From: Sorangium cellulosum
GTDB taxonomy: Bacteria; Myxococcota_A; Polyangia; Polyangiales; Polyangiaceae
Direction of reading: 5' to 3'
DNA: 64,000 nt
Assembly: GCF_002950945.1 (NCBI RefSeq)
Contig: NZ_CP012673.1
Span: forward strand, 248,001-312,000
Shown: piece after piece, positions 18,941 through 29,100 of the stretch
Numbering within the stretch: the stretch's first letter is position 1
Layout of the letters: each line of letters begins with the position of its first letter
Made by a program: the position numbers and the translations under genes
Notes under the pieces: generated by a model
Seen by the model: only the letters and a program-made list of their open reading frames with translations
Databases searched by the model: none
What the model was told of the DNA's origin: nothing

Positions 18941-19451
18941 GATGAGCGCCTCGACGTGAGGCGACGACGAGATCGATCGTGCGCCGTGGCTCGTCACGGG
19001 CGTGCCGCTGCGACGGCCCTCGCTCCGGTCTGGATTGAATTTCTCGACGGGCGCGTCGGCGCGTGTGGATGGCCTTCCAGATCCGCGGAAACGTGACGCG
19101 AACTGCTCGCAGAGGCTCCATGTTCGTAAGCTTGCTGATGCCGGCGTGAGAAAAAGGGAAGAGGGCTCAGGTAGCCGCCTGAGCCCTCGGCCGGCGCGAT
19201 CCGCTCTCCGTCCGACCTCATCGAGCGCGCCTCGCAGAAGCACGTCGCGCTTCGCGCTCGTGACGCCCGAGCAGCCTGAGGGACCCAATGCGTCGGTAGT
19301 CCCGCATGTCCGGAGCCGTGGAGGGGACGGGGGTAGCCAACGTCGGCATGTCCGACCCGGGTGAGCCACTTCGGTTGCTGGACAAATATGCCTTTCCGTA
19401 ACATCTAAAGTTGCACGAGGTTATGCCGGAGCGTGCGATTGTGAGCGAATC
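18941..19451 (+). other. Non-coding gap between Rhs copies 1 and 2
   Basis: No convincing gene was found in these 511 bp. Open frames on both strands have no ribosome-binding site or recognisable protein. No immunity-type gene is visible where one would be expected after a polymorphic toxin. The one clear structure is the perfect hairpin at 19161-19188, listed separately. Confidence 0.6.
19161..19188. terminator. Perfect 11-bp stem-loop
   Basis: GAGGGCTCAGG (19161-19171) and CCTGAGCCCTC (19178-19188) are exact inverted repeats around a 6-base loop TAGCCG. The A-rich stretch GAGAAAAAGGGAA just upstream becomes a T-rich tail when read on the minus strand, so the structure fits an intrinsic terminator for minus-strand transcription better than for the plus-strand Rhs genes. 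There is no U tract on the plus side. Confidence 0.5.
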
Positions 19452-22400
19452 ATGACACGAAAATTCTTGTGGCTTGGCTTAGCCTTCGTGCTGGCCGCCT
19501 GCGGTGGCAATGCGCCCGAGGACGACGTGACGAGCTCCGAGGAGGAGCTTTCAAGTCCGGCGGCGTCGGCGGGCGCGTCGCCCAGCGATGTCTCGGCGCT
19601 GGCGCCGCGGCTGGGGCTCGACGTCACGGTTTCGCCGGAGCGCGGTGAGTTCTCGGCGAGCCTTCCGTTTCCGGCGCTGCCGACGCGCGTATCCTCCGAT
19701 GCGGGGGTGGCGCTGTCGTATACGCAAGCGCCCGTCGATCTTTCGCAAGGGTTCGGCGTGGGGTTCAGCCTGAGCGTGCCGTCGATCCAGATGACGACCG
19801 ACCTGGGCGTGCCCTACCGCGCTCGCCTGAGCAGCTCGCAGGACGTGACGGCGCGCCTGTCGCTGGGCGCCGAGCGCCTGATCTGGGTGAAGACGGACAC
19901 GGTGAGCGGCAAGACGAGGATCGAGTACCGGCTCGACGCCTCGGAGACGACCGTTCGGCTCTACCGGTATCCGCAAGGCGGGACCGTGGCGATGCGCGAC
20001 GCATCGGGCGCGCTACAGAATGTGGCGTTCACCGGGTTCGAGGTGGTGTATCCGGACGGCCGGCGGGAGATCTACAGCGAGGAGCCGACCGTCGCCGAGG
20101 GGGTGGCGGTCGCGTCGGGGTTCTTCCCGACCCGGTGGCCGCTCGTGCACGCCATCTCGCCGACAGGCGACGCGGTGTCGTACGAGTACACGAAGGCGGG
20201 CGAGCGCTCATACCTCAAGGGCGTGCGGTTCGCCGGCGGGCGCTCGGTGTACACGCTGGAGTCGGTGCCGCGGCGCGAAGGGCGGGTGAGCCACCTGATG
20301 GGCTACCCGCAGGGGCCGGGGCAGCTGTACACGAAGCTCACGGCGAGCTTCGACGGCGACCCGATGTACACTTGGTGCTTCGTGCACGCGGTGCACGGCG
20401 AGAGCGGCCCGGAGATCGTGACGCACCCGGATTGCCAGGCGCTGGCGAGCGAAGACTTCGAGCCGGACCGGCAGCGCGTGGCGGCCGCGCTCAGCCGCGA
20501 GAGCAAGCTTCTGGGGGTGTATCGGTTCGGGCGCAGCCAGGCGCCGTTCGACCGGTCGACGCCGGCCGAGCCGCTGATCCGGCTCCGGTACACGGCGTGG
20601 GGCGCCGACGACCTGTCCGGCCACGAGCTGGTCTATGACATGGACGTGCCGGACGTCTCCGGCTTCGGTCCGAGCGGCGGCTCGGAGCTGATGGACATCA
20701 ACTCCGATGGCCTCGCGGACATCGTGCGGTACTCGGCGAGCGACGGGACGAGCGTGCCGTCGTTCAACAGCGGAGATCTCGCGGAAGCGAGCCTGTTCAC
20801 GCCGAGCGGCGCGCCGCTCACCGTGGAGCGGACCACCGGCGGGGTGTCGCGCCGCGAGGTGCCCCGGTTCGACGCGGCGGCGCAGGCCACGAGCGTGTTT
20901 CTCTCGGGCGACTTCGACGCTGATGGTCGAACGGACCTCGTGCAGGCAACAGCGTCGGGGACGCGAACGGAGCTCGCGCACTACGCGGGCCGCGGGGAGC
21001 GGACGCGACCGTTCTCCGCGGCGCCGAGCTCGACGGTGGTCGATGTCGAGCTGCCGCGGTTCGCGCGCGACCGGACCCAGGCGATCGACCTCAACGCCGA
21101 CGGCAAGGCGGACCTGCTCACCACGGTGGCCGGGTCGACGGACAGCACGTGGACGGCGTTCATCAACATGACGCAGCCGGGCGCCAGCGCGCTGTCGTTC
21201 AAGCCGCTCGTGGGGCTGACCTTTCCGTTCCGGCAGGGCGCGGGGACGGAGCTCGACAACCCGGCGTATCGCTTCCTCGACGCGAACGGTGATGGACTGA
21301 CCGACTTCGCGGTCATCCGGTCGAGCGGCGCCGGCGAGAAGGGCATCTGCGTTTACGAGAACCAGGGCAAGGTGACGGCGTATGCCTCAGGCTCGACGTC
21401 GGTGGCGAAGCTCCAGGCGGGAGCGCTCCTGTTCGGGGACCCGAGCGCGAACGACCCCGTGTGCGCGCAGGGCCGGTTCGTATCGGTGCCTGGGCTCTCG
21501 GCGAGCCAGAACATCAACGCGATGTGGCTGATCGACGTCAACGGAGACGGGGACATGGACCTGGTCAACGTGACGGCGGCGGCCAACGAGCTCGGCGTCT
21601 GGCTCGGACGAGGCGAGAGGGGCTTCGCCGCCGAGCGGCGGTTGCCGCTGGACGAAGGGGTGTCGGTCGATCCGGACAACAAGTGGAACACCCGGGTGCT
21701 GGACATCGACGCCGACGGCGCGGAGGAGATCCTCGTCTACGAGTCGAACTCGGGCGGAGGCCGGATCAAGGTCATCGACTTCAACCGAGATGGGGCGAAG
21801 AACCTGATTGGCCCTGACCTCTTGTCGGAGGCGGAGGAGGGCCCGGGGCTCAGGCACGCCGTGCAGTACGCGACGAGCACGGACGAGAGGATCCGCGACG
21901 CGCGCCGCTTCGGCCCGGACGACGCGCGGGTGCGGGCGCTGCCGGATCCGGTGACGGTGGTGAAGCGGCACCTGACGGCGGCGGGCGCCGAAGCGCCGCG
22001 GGTGCGCGAGCTCCAGTACCACGCGCCGTACTTCAACGATCGGGAGCGCGACTTCGCGGGCTTCGGGCAGTGCGAGGAGCTGGATTACGGAGACGACAGC
22101 GCGGCGAGCGTCGTTCGCCGGCGCGTCTACCAGGTGGCGTCGGCGGCTGCGCCGGTGAGGCGCTTCTTGGCCGGCAAGCTGCGCACCGAGGAGGTCTTCG
22201 AGCCGCGGCTCTCGAGCGCGCAGGCGGCGCGGATCGCGGCGAGCGCGGGCAAGTGGCCGAGCGGCATCGAGGGGGCGTCGCAGACGGCGGAGACCTGGAG
22301 CGAGGAGCCGTACGACGTGCAGGCGCTGCTCGCGGTGCACGAGGAGGCGTGGGCCGTTTTGCCCTCGGCGCCCGACCCGAAGACGCCGGCGTTCTTGCGA

Positions 22401-25400
22401 CAGGCCAGCACGCGCGACGTGCAGTGCAGCGGAACGGGCTGCGCGCCTGCGTGCGCCACGGGGCCGTGCGCGGGGGCGGCGACCGTGACGCAGACCAACA
22501 CGTACGACACGGCCTACAACCGGCTCGTTCGCCAGGAGCGGTCGCTGTCGTCGGTCACCGGTCCGAACGGGACGGAGGTGCCGGCGCGGAGCTACGTGAG
22601 CACCACCGCGTACGACGCGGGCTGGGAAGCGCGCGGCGTGCTCACGGCGGTTCGCGAACAGACGCTGCTCGCAGGGCCGTCGGGACGGGTGCTGCAGACG
22701 ACGTCGTACGAGTACGGTCCTGACGCTCCGCTGCCGGTGCGCGTGACCCAGCCTCTCCTCATCGACGCAGAAGCGCTCGCCGCATTGCCCGCCGAGGTGC
22801 GTGCGCCGCTGCTTTCGCCGCGCACCCAGGTTCAGGCGTATCGCTATGACGTTTTTGGTAATGTGGTGGAGGCCTCGGACGCGGGCGGACCGCTGGGCAC
22901 GACCCGCTACGACGCGACCGGCGTCTTCGTGGTCGAGACGCGGAACGCGCTCGGCCACGCGACGCAGTACTGCTACGGCACGACGGGGTGCGCGCTGACC
23001 GCGGTCGCCCCGCCGGCCGAGTACGCCGTCCCGGCGCGGAGCCTCTCGCCCACGCATCTCCGGACGCCGCAGGGCGAGGTGACGCTCACCGAGCATGACG
23101 CTCGCCATCGCCCGGTGCGCGCGGCGCGCTCCAGCGGCGCGGAGACCCGCTTCGAATACCGCGACGCGGGCGCGGAGGCCTCCGCGCTGGTTCGCATCAC
23201 CGAGCGGCGCGCAGCGGACGCGGCGGGGGGCACGCTCGTGGAGCGCCTGGCCGCGTTCCGCGCGGACGGGCTCCCCGTCGGTCAGGCTGTGAAGCACGAG
23301 GCCGGGGGCGCGCGCGTCGTCTCGTTCGCCCGCTACGGGCGCCGCGGCGACTCGATCTTCGAGGCGCTCCCGTACTCGACCGTGGTGAATATCGGCACGG
23401 CGTTCAATGCCGGTCGATTCCCCTCGCCCGAGGGCGCGGCGCGCGGCACGAGCACGGTCTACGACGGGCTCGGGCGCGTCGTGGCCCGCACCGACGCCGC
23501 GGGCCTCGTCATGCGCATCGCACATCAGCCGTGGGGCCAGCGCGTTGAGGAGGAGCGCGGTGGGAGCGACGCGCGCGTCGAGACGCGCCTCCTGGTGGCG
23601 CGTGGACCCGAGGTCTACGCGATCGTCGACGAGCTCGGCCAGGTGCATCGTTACGAGCGCGACGAGCGCGGGAGCCTGCGCGCCGTCGCGCTCGCGGGGG
23701 CCGGGGCGCCGCGCCGCGTGGCCTACGACTCGGCGGGCAACCTCGTGATGACGTCGCTCTCTGGAGGCCTCACGCGCCTCTGGGTCCGCGACGCGCGCGG
23801 GCGGGCGACGGAGATGCGCACGTGGGATCGGGCGTTTGCGGCGTGGGAGAGCGTCGAGACGACCTTCGACGCGCAGAACCGCCCGACGTACCTCTTCGCG
23901 TCCTCCTCGTCTCGCCCGGACGGCTGGGATGACCGCGCGCTCGTCTATGATGCTCGAGAGGGGGAAGCGCAGCGCCCCGAGCTCGTCGGGCAGCTCGTCG
24001 CGGCGACGACCTCCGATCGCGTGAGCGGGCAGCGCGTCGAGGAGTCCTTCGCGTACGATCGCGACGGGCGGCAGACCGCCCGGCGGCTGTCCCTCGACGC
24101 CGGCGACGCGCGCCGCGACTACGAGGAGCAGTGGACGTACGACCTCGATGGGACGGTCGCCTCGTACCGCGATCCGTTCGGCAACACGCTGTCGTTCACG
24201 CGGACGCCCTCGGGCGAGCCGTCCTCCGTCGCCTGGTCGGCCGGCGATCGCGCGGCGGCGCCGCTCATGACGGACATCACCTATGATCCGCGCGGCCAGC
24301 TCGCGGGCTACCGCGTCCCGTCCACCCGCCTGCACCGGACGCTCGGCTACGATCCGCGCTCGGGGCTGCTCACGAACCTGCGGGCGTGCGCGGGCGACGG
24401 ACCGGATCCCTGTGCGCACGGGCCCCTGCAGGATGTCACCTATGAACGCCGCGCCGATGGCCGTGTCATCGCCGCCCGCGAGGGCGCTCCGCGCGCGGCC
24501 GATCCCGGCAGAGCGTCGTACGCGTATAGCGCGCGCGGCGAGCTCCTCGGCGCCGTCGTGGCGGACGTGGTGCATACGTATGCGTATACGCCCGCTGGCC
24601 TGGTCGCGTCGTTCGGGGAGTGTACCGAGGCACGGCGGTTCCACAGCGAAGCGGGTCAAGAAAGGCTGCCGCTGCCCGAAGAGGGGAATGGTCAGCTCGA
24701 CAGCTTCGGGCGGCTCATCGCGCACGGGCGGTTTCGCAACGCCGAGTACGACCCCTGGGGCCGACTCCGGCGGGTCGAGGTCGACGGCGGCGTCTTGGTG
24801 TACGGTTACGATGCTTCCGGAGATCGGCTCTCCAAGCGGCTGCTCCGCCGCGAGGGGGATCGCGAGGTCCCTGGGGCGCTCGTCGTGTATCCGACGCGGA
24901 CGACGCGCGACGATGGCGTGGAGCGCCAGAGCCTCGTCCGCCTCGGAGGCCACCGCGCAGCCGTCCTTGTCGACGAGTCGCGCGTGCTGTCGCTCCTCGA
25001 CGACCAGCTCGGGGTCGTCCAGCGCGCGGTTGACGAGCGCGGCGAAACGGTCCTCTCGGTCGATGCGACGCCGTTCGGAACGCTCACGCGCGAAGTCCAG
25101 ACAGCGCCTCCGGGCCTCGGCAGCACCGAGCTCGTGCTCGGCTTCACCGGCCAGCTGCGCGATCCAGATACCGGGCTCGTCCACATGGGGGCGCGCGACT
25201 ATGCCCCCGACCTCGCCAGCTTCACGACGCCCGACCCCTACGCGCTCGCCGAGCCCGAGCTCTGCGCGAGGAGCTTGCTCGAGTGCCATCCGTACGCTTA
25301 TGCGGGCCACGACCCGGTCAACTTCATCGACGAGTCGGGCTTCGTGAGGCAGGGGCAAGGCTCGTCTTCTCGGCAAGGGCAGAGCTCGTCGAGCTCAAAC

Positions 25401-25949
25401 CGGTACAGGCGACGCGCGTCGACGCCACGAGCGGAGGAGGATCCGAGTGACAGAGCCGAACGTCTTATCGGATCGAGGTCCGGAGTCAGAGGGGCCAGCA
25501 ACGATGGGGGGTACCACTTCCCGTCGACGAGGTACGGTACAGACATGGAGGGGGACTACCAACTTGTTTCGTTCAGGCAGCTGGGGACCCAGAGGAGCCT
25601 TGGCGTCATAACCGACAGCGGGAGCGTCAGGGTTGCGCCCGAGGAGCAGGCTGATTTTCGACAAGCATATGGGCGCGCCGTGAAGCATCGAGATCTGGTC
25701 GAGCCGGCAGCAGATGGTACGCCTGGATCGGCGCGCTTTGGTTTCGTGATCAAGCCGGTTTATCTGGAAAGTCGCCAGATGTGGGTTTACATGTTGAACT
25801 CCCATTCTCGTTATAGCAGTGGCCAATATCGAGATGACAGGCAGGATCTGCAGGATTCGGCGATATACAATTTGGTGCGTTACATGGACGGTATGGGCAT
25901 CGACGTGAACGATGTCGCCATAGATCCGCGCTTGTACCCAAATCGGTGA
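19452..25949 (+). CDS. SpvB/FG-GAP/Rhs lipoprotein, copy 2
   Basis: ATG 19452 begins a 2,165-residue paralogue with the same lipobox (LAAC, Cys17) and the same order: SpvB-like N-terminus, FG-GAP/VCBS Ca-binding repeats (DINSDGLAD, DFDADGRTD, DLNADGKAD, DANGDGLTD, DVNGDGDMD, DIDADGAEE), YD repeats, and the Rhs boundary ending FIDESGF. The tip (about residue 1964 to the end, some 200 residues) differs completely from copy 1: a Ser/Gln/Arg-rich linker, then a compact domain with GDYQLVSFRQLGTQRSLGV and ending VNDVAIDPRLYPNR. Codon choice in the tip is visibly less GC-rich (for example 25640-25900). The ribosome-binding site is weak (GAGCGAAT), so the gene may have its own promoter in the preceding gap or rely on readthrough. 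Confidence 0.9.
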   Translation: MTRKFLWLGLAFVLAACGGNAPEDDVTSSEEELSSPAASAGASPSDVSALAPRLGLDVTVSPERGEFSASLPFPALPTRVSSDAGVALSYTQAPVDLSQGFGVGFSLSVPSIQMTTDLGVPYRARLSSSQDVTARLSLGAERLIWVKTDTVSGKTRIEYRLDASETTVRLYRYPQGGTVAMRDASGALQNVAFTGFEVVYPDGRREIYSEEPTVAEGVAVASGFFPTRWPLVHAISPTGDAVSYEYTKAGERSYLKGVRFAGGRSVYTLESVPRREGRVSHLMGYPQGPGQLYTKLTASFDGDPMYTWCFVHAVHGESGPEIVTHPDCQALASEDFEPDRQRVAAALSRESKLLGVYRFGRSQAPFDRSTPAEPLIRLRYTAWGADDLSGHELVYDMDVPDVSGFGPSGGSELMDINSDGLADIVRYSASDGTSVPSFNSGDLAEASLFTPSGAPLTVERTTGGVSRREVPRFDAAAQATSVFLSGDFDADGRTDLVQATASGTRTELAHYAGRGERTRPFSAAPSSTVVDVELPRFARDRTQAIDLNADGKADLLTTVAGSTDSTWTAFINMTQPGASALSFKPLVGLTFPFRQGAGTELDNPAYRFLDANGDGLTDFAVIRSSGAGEKGICVYENQGKVTAYASGSTSVAKLQAGALLFGDPSANDPVCAQGRFVSVPGLSASQNINAMWLIDVNGDGDMDLVNVTAAANELGVWLGRGERGFAAERRLPLDEGVSVDPDNKWNTRVLDIDADGAEEILVYESNSGGGRIKVIDFNRDGAKNLIGPDLLSEAEEGPGLRHAVQYATSTDERIRDARRFGPDDARVRALPDPVTVVKRHLTAAGAEAPRVRELQYHAPYFNDRERDFAGFGQCEELDYGDDSAASVVRRRVYQVASAAAPVRRFLAGKLRTEEVFEPRLSSAQAARIAASAGKWPSGIEGASQTAETWSEEPYDVQALLAVHEEAWAVLPSAPDPKTPAFLRQASTRDVQCSGTGCAPACATGPCAGAATVTQTNTYDTAYNRLVRQERSLSSVTGPNGTEVPARSYVSTTAYDAGWEARGVLTAVREQTLLAGPSGRVLQTTSYEYGPDAPLPVRVTQPLLIDAEALAALPAEVRAPLLSPRTQVQAYRYDVFGNVVEASDAGGPLGTTRYDATGVFVVETRNALGHATQYCYGTTGCALTAVAPPAEYAVPARSLSPTHLRTPQGEVTLTEHDARHRPVRAARSSGAETRFEYRDAGAEASALVRITERRAADAAGGTLVERLAAFRADGLPVGQAVKHEAGGARVVSFARYGRRGDSIFEALPYSTVVNIGTAFNAGRFPSPEGAARGTSTVYDGLGRVVARTDAAGLVMRIAHQPWGQRVEEERGGSDARVETRLLVARGPEVYAIVDELGQVHRYERDERGSLRAVALAGAGAPRRVAYDSAGNLVMTSLSGGLTRLWVRDARGRATEMRTWDRAFAAWESVETTFDAQNRPTYLFASSSSRPDGWDDRALVYDAREGEAQRPELVGQLVAATTSDRVSGQRVEESFAYDRDGRQTARRLSLDAGDARRDYEEQWTYDLDGTVASYRDPFGNTLSFTRTPSGEPSSVAWSAGDRAAAPLMTDITYDPRGQLAGYRVPSTRLHRTLGYDPRSGLLTNLRACAGDGPDPCAHGPLQDVTYERRADGRVIAAREGAPRAADPGRASYAYSARGELLGAVVADVVHTYAYTPAGLVASFGECTEARRFHSEAGQERLPLPEEGNGQLDSFGRLIAHGRFRNAEYDPWGRLRRVEVDGGVLVYGYDASGDRLSKRLLRREGDREVPGALVVYPTRTTRDDGVERQSLVRLGGHRAAVLVDESRVLSLLDDQLGVVQRAVDERGETVLSVDATPFGTLTREVQTAPPGLGSTELVLGFTGQLRDPDTGLVHMGARDYAPDLASFTTPDPYALAEPELCARSLLECHPYAYAGHDPVNFIDESGFVRQGQGSSSRQGQSSSSSNRYRRRASTPRAEEDPSDRAERLIGSRSGVRGASNDGGYHFPSTRYGTDMEGDYQLVSFRQLGTQRSLGVITDSGSVRVAPEEQADFRQAYGRAVKHRDLVEPAADGTPGSARFGFVIKPVYLESRQMWVYMLNSHSRYSSGQYRDDRQDLQDSAIYNLVRYMDGMGIDVNDVAIDPRLYPNR

Positions 25950-26132
25950 GCCGCGCCAAGGAGACGGAGAGGGATCCGGCAAATCCTGACCGAGCTCTGC
26001 GAGGGGCTCTCCTCAATGCCGCGATCCATCGATGTTCGGCTCGGGGGCAAGGTGAGGAACGGTGGCTTGATAGATCGACTGAGCCGTCGTCGAGAGCGCT
26101 TGCTGTTTCGTACGATGGATTGTGGGTGAACA
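25950..26132 (+). other. Short gap between Rhs copies 2 and 3
   Basis: This 183-bp gap holds no credible gene. It ends with GATTGTGGGTGAACAATG, which resembles the sequence before copy 2 (GCGATTGTGAGCGAATCATG) and hints that a leader segment was copied together with the genes. No candidate immunity protein is encoded. Confidence 0.5.
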
Positions 26133-29100
26133 ATGAAACGAAGCTTCTTGTGGTCTGGCTTGGCTTGTGTGCTGGCCGCCTGTGGGGGCGACGTGCCCGG
26201 GGACGACGGCACGAGCTCCGAGGAGGGGCTCTCGCGTGCGGCGTCGTCAGCGGGCGTATCGCCAAGCGATGTCTCGGCGCTGGCGCCGCAGCCCGGGCTC
26301 GACGTCACGGTCACGCCGGATCGCGGTGAGCTGTCGGCCGGCCTTGCGTTTCCAGCCTTGCCCTCGCGCGCGTCCTCCGCTGTGGCGGTCGGGCTTTCGT
26401 ATCAGCCGGTGCCGGCCGACTTCGCGCAGGGGTTCGGCGTGGGGTTCGGCCTGAGCGTGCCGTCGATCCAGATGACGACGGACTTGGGCGTGCCGTACCG
26501 TGGCCGCGAGTCGGACACGCAGGACGTGACGGCGCGCCTGTCGCTGGGCACCGAGCGCCTGGTCCGGGTAAAGACGGAGACGGTGGGCGGCAAGACGAGG
26601 ATCGAGTACCGGCTCGACGCCTCCGAGTCGGCCGTCCGGCTCTACCGGTATCCGCAGGGCGGGACCGTGGCGATGCGCGACGCGTCGGGCGCGCTGGAGA
26701 GCGTAGCGTTCACGGGGTTCGAGGTGGTGTATCCGGACGGGCGGCGGGAGATCTACAGCGAGGACGCGAGCGTCGCGGAGGGGGTGGCGGTCGCGTCGGG
26801 GTTCTTCCCGACGCGGTGGCCGCTGTTGCACGCGATCTCGGCGACAGGCGACGCGGTGTCGTACGAGTACACGAAGGCGGGCGACCGGTCGTTCCTGCGG
26901 AGTGTGCGGTTCGCCGGGGGCCGATCGGCGTACGCGCTGGAGTCGGTGCCGCGGCGCGAAGGGCGGGTGAGCCACTTGATGGGCTACCCGCAGGGGCCGG
27001 GGCAGCTGTACACGAAGCTCACGGCGAGCTTCGACGGCGAGCCGATGTTCACGTGGTGCTTCGTGCACGCGGTGCGCGGCGAGGGCGGCCCGGAGATCGT
27101 GACGCACCCGGATTGTCAGGCGCTGGCGAGCGAGGACTTCGCGCCGGACCGGCAGCGCATGGCGGCCGCGCTCAGCAGCGAGAGCAAGCTGCTGGGCGTC
27201 TACCGGTTCGGGCGCGGCCAGGCGCCGTTCACCCGGTCGACGCTGGCCGAGCCGCTGATCCGGTTCCGGTACACGGCGTGGGGCGCTGGCGACCTCGCCG
27301 GCCACGAGCTGGTCTATGACATGGACGTGCCGGACGTCTCCGGCTTCGGTCCGAGCGGCGGCTCGGAGCTGATGGACATCAACTCCGATGGCCTCGCGGA
27401 CATCGTGCGGTATTCGGCGCGCGAGGGGACGAGCGTGCCGTCGTACAACAGCGGAGATCTCGCCGAGGCGAGCCTGTTCACGACCGCAGGCGCGCCGCTT
27501 TCGGTGGAGCGGATCTCGGGCGGGGTGTCGCGGAGCGACGTTCCGCGGTTCGACGCGGCCGCGCAGGCGACGAGCGTGTTCCTCCCCGACGACTTCGACG
27601 GTGACGGCCGGACGGACCTCGTGCAGGCTGTCGCGTCGGGTACGCAAACGGAGCTCGTTCACTATGCGGGCCGCGCGGACCGGGCGCGGCCGTTCGCGGC
27701 GGCGCCGAGCTCGACGGTGGTGGGCGTGGAGCTCTCGCGGTTCGCGCGCGGCCGGACCCAGGCCGTGGACCTGAACGCCGACGGCAAGGCGGACCTGCTC
27801 ACCACGGTGGCCGGGTCGACGGACAGCACGTGGACGGCGTTCATCAACATGACGCAGCCGGGCGCCAGCGCGCTGTCGTTCAAGCCGCTCGTGGGGCTGA
27901 CCTTTCCGTTCCGGCAGGGCGCGGGGACGGAGCTCGACAACCCGGCGTATCGCTTCCTCGACGCGAACGGCGACGGGCTGACCGACTTCGCGGTGATCCG
28001 GTCGAGCGGCGCCGGCGAGAAGGGCATCTGCGTCTACGAGAACCAGGGCAAGGTGACGGCGTATGCCTCAGGCGCTGCGTCGGTGGCGAAGCTCCAGGCG
28101 GGAGCGCTCTTGTTCGGGGATCCGAGCGCGAACGACCCCGTGTGCGCGCAGGGCCGGTTCGTGTCGGTGCCTGGGCTCTCGGCGAGCCAGAACATCAACG
28201 CGATGTGGCTGATCGACGTTAACGGAGACGGGGACATGGACCTGGTCAACGTGACGGCGGCGGCCAACGAGCTCGGCGTCTGGCTCGGACGAGGCGAGAG
28301 GGGCTTCGCCGCCGAGCGGCGGATGCCGCTCGACGAAGGGGTGTCCGTTGATCCGGACAACAAGTGGAACACCCGGGTGCTGGACATCGACGCCGACGGC
28401 GCGGAGGAGATCCTCGTTTACGAGCCGAGCGCAGGCGGAGGCCGGATCAAGGTCATCGACTTCAACCGAGACGGGGTGAAGAACCTGATCGGCCCTGACC
28501 TCTTGTCGGAGGCGGAGGAGGGCCCGGGGCTCAGGCACGCCGTGCAGTACGCGACGAGCACGGACGAGCTGATCCGCGACGCGCGCCGCTTCGGCCGCGA
28601 CGACGCGCGGGTGCGGGCGCTGCCGTATCCGGTGACCGTGGTGAAGCGGCATCTGACCGCGGCGGGCGCCGAGGCGCCGCGGGTGCGGGAGTTTCAGTAC
28701 CACGCGCCGTACTTCAACGAGCGAGAGCGCGACTTCGCGGGCTTCGGGCAGAGCGAGGAGCTCGATGCGGGAGACGACAGCGCGGCGAGCATCGTTCGCC
28801 GACGCGTCTACCAGGTGGCGTCGGCGGCTGCGCCGGTGAGGCGCTTCTTGGCCGGCAAGCTGCGCACCGAGGAGTCGTTCCACCCGAGGCTCTCGGGCGC
28901 GCAGGCCGCGCGGATCGCGGCGGGCGCGAGCCTCGGGCCGAGCGGCATCGAGGCGGTGTCGCAGACGGCGGAGACCTGGGACGAGGAGCCCTACGAAGTG
29001 GAGGCGCTGCTCGCGGTGCACGAGGAGCGGTGGGCCTTGGTGCCGGCGGCGCCCGGGCCGAAGACGCCGGCGTTCCTGCAGCAGGCGAGCATTCGGGACA

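Noticed and set aside
21387..25376. Minus-strand open frame of 1,329 codons antisense to Rhs copy 2
   Set aside because: Arises from GC-biased third codon positions of the sense gene; Arg/His/Pro-rich translation without domains. A similar shadow lies at 28068-32015.
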